Below are positions 6,834-10,564 of a DNA stretch of 10,564 nt, piece after piece. Source of the DNA: Nitrospirota bacterium (GTDB lineage Bacteria; Nitrospirota; Thermodesulfovibrionia; UBA6902; DSMQ01). The stretch is from assembly GCA_016207865.1 (NCBI GenBank), contig JACQZD010000145.1:1-10564 (forward strand). Direction: 5' to 3'. Under the pieces are notes generated by a model. It did no database searches. It saw only the letters and a program-made list of their open reading frames with translations, and was not told where the DNA came from. The translations under genes and the position numbers were made by a program. The first letter of the stretch is position 1, and every line of letters begins with the position of its first letter.

Positions 6834-6994
6834 GCGCAACGGCATATGTGTTTGAAAAACTTTAAGGCAACACCTTAAAGTCATGCTGCCTTTTAACAAA
6901 TAGTTCCAGGCAAGAACTTAAAACTTTTTGCAGCATGACGGATAACAATCATTGTTGCATTCTTAAAGTTTTGAGAATATATATACCGTTGCGC
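6834..6994. repeat. 161-bp fold-back (long imperfect palindrome), MITE-like
   Basis: Successive inverted pairs nest around one centre: GCGCAACGG (6834-6842) with CCGTTGCGC (6986-6994); AAAACTTTAAG (6856-6866) with its complement at 6962-6972; GTCATGCTGC (6880-6889) with GCAGCATGAC (6930-6939); and TTTTAA/TTAAAA and GTTC/GAAC near the loop. The ends have no clear target duplication. Almost the whole element can fold into one hairpin, and it contains no ORF. It fills most of the 297-bp gap between the HD-GYP gene and mnmG. It may be a non-autonomous mobile element or a structured RNA, and its ends differ from those of the 1485-1641 element. Confidence 0.65.
6955..6983 (+). promoter_or_regulatory. 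Possible mnmG promoter inside the fold-back element
   Basis: TTGCAT (6955-6960) and TATATA (6978-6983) are separated by exactly 17 bp, with a start expected near 6990. The promoter lies in the right arm of the 161-bp palindrome and points at mnmG. The leader would contain a 7-bp hairpin (7000-7017, loop ATTA). Confidence 0.4.
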
Positions 6995-7037
6995 ACCTCC
7001 TTCTCTATTAAGAGAGGCGTGGTGGTGTATCTTAACT

Positions 7038-8972
7038 ATGAACCAAAACACCGGTTACGACATTATCATTATCGGCGCAGGGCATGCAGGATGCGAAGCC
7101 GCGCTTGCATCCGCGCGCATGGGATTGACCGCATGCATCTTCACCGCAAACCTTGAAACCATAGGCCAGATGTCCTGCAATCCTGCAATCGGCGGGCTTG
7201 CCAAAAGCCATCTTGTAAAAGAAATAGATGCGCTCGGCGGCGAAATGGCAAAGGTCACGGATAAGGCAGGCATACAATTCAAAGTCCTGAATAAAAGCAA
7301 AGGTCCTGCGGTCTGGGCCACGAGGGTGCAGGCTGACAGGGCGCTTTACAGAAAATACATGCGGGAAGCCCTTGAGTCGCAGAATGGCCTTGATATAAAA
7401 GAAGAAGGCATTGAGGAAATATTGATTGACGGATACAAAGTCTGTGGCATAATAACAGCACCCCCCTCACCCCAGCCCTCTCCCCGATACTTCGGGAGAG
7501 AGGGTGGACGGATTTACAGGGCAAAAGCTGTAGTTGTCGCCACCGGCACGTTTTTAAACGGACTGATTCATATCGGCATGGAAAACTTTCCGGCAGGAAG
7601 GGCGGGGGAGCCGCCTTCCATAGAGCTGCCGCAAAGCCTTAGGAATATCGGCTTTAAAATAGGGCGCCTTAAGACCGGAACCCCGCCGAGGCTTGCCGCA
7701 AACAGCATTGATTTCTCAGTAATGGGCCTTCAGGAGGGTGATGTTCCGCCGCCTCCGATGTCATTATTTACAAAAGAGATACCTAATCCGCAGATGCCCT
7801 GCTACATTACTTATACGAATGAGATTACGCACAAAATAATACTTGATAACCTTAAGCATTCGCCCCTTTACAGCGGCATAATAAAAGGCATCGGTCCCCG
7901 GTACTGCCCGTCAATAGAGGATAAGGTTGTAAAATTCAGGGATAAGCTGAGGCACCAGATATTTCTTGAGCCCGAAGGAATTGACTCGGATGAATATTAT
8001 GCAAACGGAATTTCAACGAGCCTGCCCCGCGAAGTTCAGCTCAAGCTGGTAAGAAGCATAAAAGGACTTGAAAAGGCTGAGATTAAAAAACCGGGCTATG
8101 CGATTGAATATGATTTTGTATATCCGACACAGCTTAACCCCACCCTGGAGACAAAACTCATAGGCGGACTTTTCCTTGCAGGCCAGATTAACGGGACCTC
8201 GGGCTATGAAGAGGCTGCTGCTCAGGGGCTTATCGCAGGGATAAATGCGGCGCTGAAGATTAAAGCCAGAGAGCCGTTTATACCCGGCAGGCACGAGGCT
8301 TATATCGGCGTCCTGATTGATGATTTAGTGACCAAAGGGACAAATGAACCGTACAGGATGTTTACCTCAAGGGCTGAATACAGACTGCTTTTAAGACAGG
8401 ATAACGCAGACCTTCGCCTTATGGAAAAAGGCTACGGCCTCGGGCTTATCAGTAAAGATAATTATGAAATGCTCCTGCGAAAAAAATCTTCAATAGAAAA
8501 AGAAATCAAACGGCTTAAGTCCACGCGGATTAAACCAGGAATCATTAATCCGGTGCTGGCAGAGCACGGAGGCGCTGCGATAAAGGAAGATGCAAGCCTG
8601 CATCAATTGCTCAGAAGGCCTGAAATAAGATATACAGATATCGCAAGCCTTTCGCCGTCAAATAACGGGCTGTCTCAAGATGCAGCCGGTCAGGTTGAAA
8701 TACAGGTAAAATATGCCGGCTACATTGCGCGTCAGGCAGAGGCCGCGGTTAAATCCAAGAAATTTGAAGAAAAAAAAATCCCTCCTGATTTTGTATTCAA
8801 AGGCATACCCGGACTTTCAAGGGAGATTGTTGAAAAACTTGAAGAGATAAGACCTGTTAATTTAGGGCAGGCGGGCCGGATTCCGGGCGTTACGCCCGCG
8901 GCAGTCACACTGCTGATGGTGGCGCTTGAAAGGTCTAAAAAGCAGGAATACAGAAGCCGGAATTCTGAATAA
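7038..8972 (+). CDS. mnmG: tRNA U34 5-carboxymethylaminomethyl-modification enzyme MnmG (GidA)
   Basis: The product has 644 residues; family members have about 620-630. MnmG is an FAD enzyme that with the GTPase MnmE adds (carboxymethyl)aminomethyl groups to wobble uridine 34 of certain tRNAs in the cytoplasm. Visible features include the dinucleotide-binding GAGHAGCEAAL (13-23), SCNPAIGG with C47, ATGTFLNG, RLKTGTPPR, RYCPSIEDK with the second conserved cysteine (C290), AGQINGTSGYEEAAAQG, SRAEYRLLLRQDNAD, and the C-terminal helical domain with KYAGYIARQ and IPGLSREIVEKL. Residues 142-157 (PPSPQPSPRYFGREGG) are not family sequence; they are an in-frame dispersed repeat between two strands. 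The start matches the family start (M..YDIIIIGAG). The ribosome site is weak: GGTGGT about 11 bases upstream. No rsmG follows; the next genes are tRNAs on the other strand. Confidence 0.97.
   Translation: MNQNTGYDIIIIGAGHAGCEAALASARMGLTACIFTANLETIGQMSCNPAIGGLAKSHLVKEIDALGGEMAKVTDKAGIQFKVLNKSKGPAVWATRVQADRALYRKYMREALESQNGLDIKEEGIEEILIDGYKVCGIITAPPSPQPSPRYFGREGGRIYRAKAVVVATGTFLNGLIHIGMENFPAGRAGEPPSIELPQSLRNIGFKIGRLKTGTPPRLAANSIDFSVMGLQEGDVPPPPMSLFTKEIPNPQMPCYITYTNEITHKIILDNLKHSPLYSGIIKGIGPRYCPSIEDKVVKFRDKLRHQIFLEPEGIDSDEYYANGISTSLPREVQLKLVRSIKGLEKAEIKKPGYAIEYDFVYPTQLNPTLETKLIGGLFLAGQINGTSGYEEAAAQGLIAGINAALKIKAREPFIPGRHEAYIGVLIDDLVTKGTNEPYRMFTSRAEYRLLLRQDNADLRLMEKGYGLGLISKDNYEMLLRKKSSIEKEIKRLKSTRIKPGIINPVLAEHGGAAIKEDASLHQLLRRPEIRYTDIASLSPSNNGLSQDAAGQVEIQVKYAGYIARQAEAAVKSKKFEEKKIPPDFVFKGIPGLSREIVEKLEEIRPVNLGQAGRIPGVTPAAVTLLMVALERSKKQEYRSRNSE
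7461..7508. repeat. Dispersed palindromic repeat inserted in frame in mnmG
   Basis: The stretch is C-rich then G-rich: CCCTCTCCCCGA and TCGGGAGAGAGGG can pair around a short TACT-type loop. It encodes PPSPQPSPRYFGREGG, a low-complexity peptide typical of translated GC-rich repeats. Its core CCCGATACTTCGGGAGAG (7483-7500) matches CCCGATGTTTCGGGAGAG in the 1485-1641 element at 16 of 18 positions. It is a multiple of three long and lacks stops in this frame, so mnmG stays open. Confidence 0.8.
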
Positions 8973-9027
8973 ATACAATTTGGCTAACTTAAGATTTTAA
9001 AGCTTGTGCTATAAAAATAGAATAGCT

Positions 9028-9098
9028 TGTCATCCTCCGGCTTGACCGGAGGATCCAGTATTTTATACTTTTTTATTCTGACTACTGACTTCTGGATT
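9028..9098. repeat. Degenerate dispersed hairpin repeat downstream of mnmG
   Basis: TGTCAT is followed by a perfect 8-bp hairpin, TCCTCCGG-CTTGA-CCGGAGGA (9032-9052), and ATCCAG. CTGGATT recurs at 9092-9098. The plan TGTCAT-hairpin-ATCCAG...CTGGATT is the one seen at 2055-2129, but the second hairpin is lost. On the plus strand the hairpin is followed after 7 bases by a T-rich stretch (9061-9078), so it may serve as a loose terminator for mnmG. The rest of 8973-9153 is AT-rich spacer with short ACTACTG/ACTGTTCACTG motifs and no gene. Confidence 0.6.
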
Positions 9099-9153
9099 CT
9101 AAATTCTTTCTCCTGCTGCTCTATTCACTAACTACTGTTCACTGTTGTAAAAA

Positions 9154-9230
<77 letters not shown>

Positions 9231-9254
9231 TCTCTTAACTCTCAACTTTTAACT

Positions 9255-9281
9255 CCATTTTTTGCCAAAGGCAAAAAATGG
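9255..9281. repeat. Perfect 27-bp palindrome overlapping the tRNA-Val 3' end
   Basis: CCATTTTTTGCC (9255-9266) and GGCAAAAAATGG (9270-9281) are exact inverted copies around AAA. The right arm includes the three CCA bases of tRNA-Val (9279-9281). No T-run follows the stem on either strand, so it is not a standard intrinsic terminator. In the tRNA transcript it would pair the CCA end into a hairpin before 3' processing. Confidence 0.8.
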
Positions 9282-9354
9282 TAGGCGGAACAGGGCTTGA
9301 ACCTGTGACCCCAGCCTTGTAAGGGCTGTGCTCTCCCAACTGAGCTATCCGCCC
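9279..9354 (-). tRNA. tRNA-Val (TAC)
   Basis: On the minus strand: acceptor GGGCGGA/TCCGCCT with a G1-U72 wobble, D arm GCTC/GAGC, anticodon stem CAGCC/GGCTG with loop CTTACAA (anticodon TAC), T arm ACAGG-TTCAAGC-CCTGT, discriminator A73 and an encoded CCA. It is the first of two tandem tRNAs. Confidence 0.97.
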
Positions 9355-9568
9355 GATAATTTCAGTGAACAGTTATCAGTAAATAGTTGTCAGTTTAAAA
9401 CAATTTATTTAGAACATCTTCCTGCTCACTATTTACTGCAGTAATATATAATACCAGATAACGATATATTTTTGAAGATGTATGTATTTTCCTCGTAGAT
9501 TTATCCGCAACCCAAACAGAAATATATTTTAAGATGCAGAGTTACGCCTTTTGTTAAATTCGTATATC
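9355..9568. other. AT-rich spacer between tRNA-Val and the restriction gene
   Basis: No gene or RNA is evident. The part next to the tRNA (9361-9395) has short repeated CAGTGAACAG/ATCAGTAA/TTGTCAGT motifs that are inverted copies of the ACTGTTCACTG motif beyond tRNA-Asp. There is a 12-bp palindrome TTACTGCAGTAA (9433-9444), and an 8-bp inverted pair ACATCTTC/GAAGATGT flanks it. The tRNA promoter must lie here but I cannot assign it securely. Confidence 0.5.
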
Positions 9569-10375
9569 TTATATTTCTTTTTTTACGCTTGTATATAAAT
9601 CCGCCCAATATCCTTGACGAATGCGAAATTTTGTTCCATGGTTATGTCCTGTGCGCGCATCAAAATCAACAAGAATGGCATCATTTTCCATACAATTAAG
9701 GAATTTATCAAAAGAGAAGCCTGCTAAAATAAAAAGTTTTTGGTAGTTGAAATATTCATGATTATTCTCAGTTTTAGATTCTGCAACAACATAAAAACAA
9801 TTCATAATCTTTGAGCCAATTGCATATCTTAAATCTTCAAACCCCCAGTAAGGCTCTGGTGTTATTGGTCCAAGCCCAATACGGTTATCCACAGACTGTA
9901 ACCAATTAGAAATTTCAGGATTAGAAGTATCAGCCTTAGCCGCGTCAAATACAAACCTCAGTTTCTCTAGTTTTCTGTCAACAATAATCCTAAAACCTCT
10001 ACTGGTAAAGTTTTTTGAGCCCGTTGTTGACCTAAAGCTCATCTCAGTTTTTGGGTATTTCTTTCCCGCTTGCTTATGCTTCCATCCATAAAGAGGGAGA
10101 AGAATACTTGAGACTATCTTAGCAGCGGTTGGAGATGGTTCAATATGTTTAAGTGTTACCAACGAGCTCGTATGTAATCTCTGTCCTTTAAGTTCCCATT
10201 CCTGTGCATTCGGAATTGGTAAATTATTCTCATTAATTCCTAAAAGCACTTCTAAAGTATTTCCAACAGCTCCATCATTACGAGTGTTTTTTGTTTTTTT
10301 AACACTTTTATGCCAGCCTTGATTGAAAATGTCTTTAATAGCAGCGATAAGTTGCTCTTTTGTATATAATTTCAC
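9569..10375 (-). CDS. MvaI/BcnI-family type II restriction endonuclease
   Basis: This 268-residue protein starts at GTG 10375-10373. It has the family's N-terminal GAVGNTLEVLLGINENNLPIP (residues 35-55), the WELKGQR block (60-66) carrying the E61-x-K63 catalytic pair, KHIEPSPTA, YWGFEDLRYAIGSKI, YYVVAESK-like and, near the end, the strongly conserved GHNHGTKFRIRQG. Characterised members (MvaI on CCWGG, BcnI on CCSGG) are monomeric enzymes related in fold to MutH. The site cut here cannot be read from sequence. The acidic residue usually five positions before the catalytic Glu appears to be Asn (N56), which may lower activity. The GTG overlaps the stop of the methyltransferase in a GTGA junction, so translation is coupled. 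A GGAG lies 12 bases upstream. Base composition is markedly more AT-rich than mnmG, suggesting acquisition. Confidence 0.88.
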   Translation of the reverse strand: MKLYTKEQLIAAIKDIFNQGWHKSVKKTKNTRNDGAVGNTLEVLLGINENNLPIPNAQEWELKGQRLHTSSLVTLKHIEPSPTAAKIVSSILLPLYGWKHKQAGKKYPKTEMSFRSTTGSKNFTSRGFRIIVDRKLEKLRFVFDAAKADTSNPEISNWLQSVDNRIGLGPITPEPYWGFEDLRYAIGSKIMNCFYVVAESKTENNHEYFNYQKLFILAGFSFDKFLNCMENDAILVDFDARTGHNHGTKFRIRQGYWADLYTSVKKEI

Positions 10376-10564
10376 TTTGCCAGTGGTCTCCAGAAATCTA
10401 AAAGATATTCAAAAGTTGTTCCCATTGTTATATAGTTGCTGGGCCAGCCAAAAATACCTATACGGTTTACAATATTTGTTCTATCCCAGATAATTATATT
10501 CCTCAATTCATAGCCTCTTTTCCTTAGTTCTTCAACTAAAGCAATGTGTATTGTTATTCTCTTG
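10372..10564 (-). CDS. Site-specific DNA methyltransferase, C-terminal end
   Basis: The last 63 codons run from the window edge to TGA at 10374-10372. They read ALVEELRKRGYELRN, then IIIWDRTNIVNRIGIFGWPS, then NYITMGTTFEYLLDFWRP. The WD+TN...G.FG.P.N.......E.L pattern is typical of the end of N4-cytosine/N6-adenine (N6_N4_Mtase) DNA methyltransferases. Being the partner of an MvaI/BcnI-family nuclease, it is most likely an m4C-type or related cytosine-protecting enzyme, which is inference. It is upstream of and overlaps the nuclease gene, so protection is made before cutting. Confidence 0.8.
   Translation of the reverse strand, partial: KRITIHIALVEELRKRGYELRNIIIWDRTNIVNRIGIFGWPSNYITMGTTFEYLLDFWRPLAK

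Noticed and set aside
6935..7156. 73-residue plus-strand ORF overlapping the start of mnmG
   Set aside because: Most of it is another frame of mnmG and of the fold-back element.
9255..9281. Intrinsic terminator after tRNA-Val
   Set aside because: The core stem is only GCC/GGC extended by A-T pairs, and no T-run follows it on either strand; transcription must also continue into tRNA-Asp.

Overview
The window looks like a chromosomal segment of an anaerobic or groundwater bacterium, probably Nitrospirota (Thermodesulfovibrionia-like). This rests on style and gene content: moderate GC, multi-PAS sensor kinases paired with HD-GYP regulators, many GC-rich hairpin repeats between genes, and short CCCGAT..TTCGGGAGAG elements that even enter coding sequence. 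The assignment is inference; no rRNA marker is present.

Region 1-3150 holds the 3' end of a flippase-like membrane protein gene, then minus-strand genes. These are an MFS transporter that has lost its first membrane helix, a small unrecognised 83-residue protein, and chrB (chromate resistance/regulator family). The MFS remnant stops exactly at the edge of a 157-bp MITE-like element with terminal inverted repeats. A second hairpin repeat separates the small gene from chrB. The chrB promoter, a GTATCA/TGATAC operator-like palindrome and the start codon are packed together, suggesting a leaderless, autoregulated message.

Region 3289-6740 is a two-component operon. It begins with a hybrid histidine kinase (two membrane segments, three PAS domains, DHp, ATPase, receiver). 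This gene is broken by a GAA-to-TAA-type nonsense codon at 4522 and a +1 frameshift near 4798-4806. It overlaps an intact receiver/HD-GYP gene, a likely cyclic-di-GMP phosphodiesterase.

Region 6741-8972 contains a 161-bp fold-back element that carries a plausible outward promoter, followed by mnmG (tRNA wobble-uridine modification). mnmG has a dispersed repeat inserted in frame in a surface loop.

Region 8973-9568 carries tRNA-Val(TAC) and tRNA-Asp(GTC), both on the minus strand and both with encoded CCA, embedded in repeat-rich spacer. A perfect 27-bp palindrome overlaps the 3' end of tRNA-Val.

Region 9569-10564 is an AT-rich restriction-modification unit on the minus strand. It comprises the C-terminus of a DNA methyltransferase and an MvaI/BcnI-family restriction endonuclease that overlap by four bases (GTGA). 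It is probably acquired. No clearly new multi-gene system is visible. The most notable items are the broken kinase, the element-associated truncation, the two fold-back elements, the repeat inside mnmG, and a possible active-site Asp-to-Asn change in the endonuclease.
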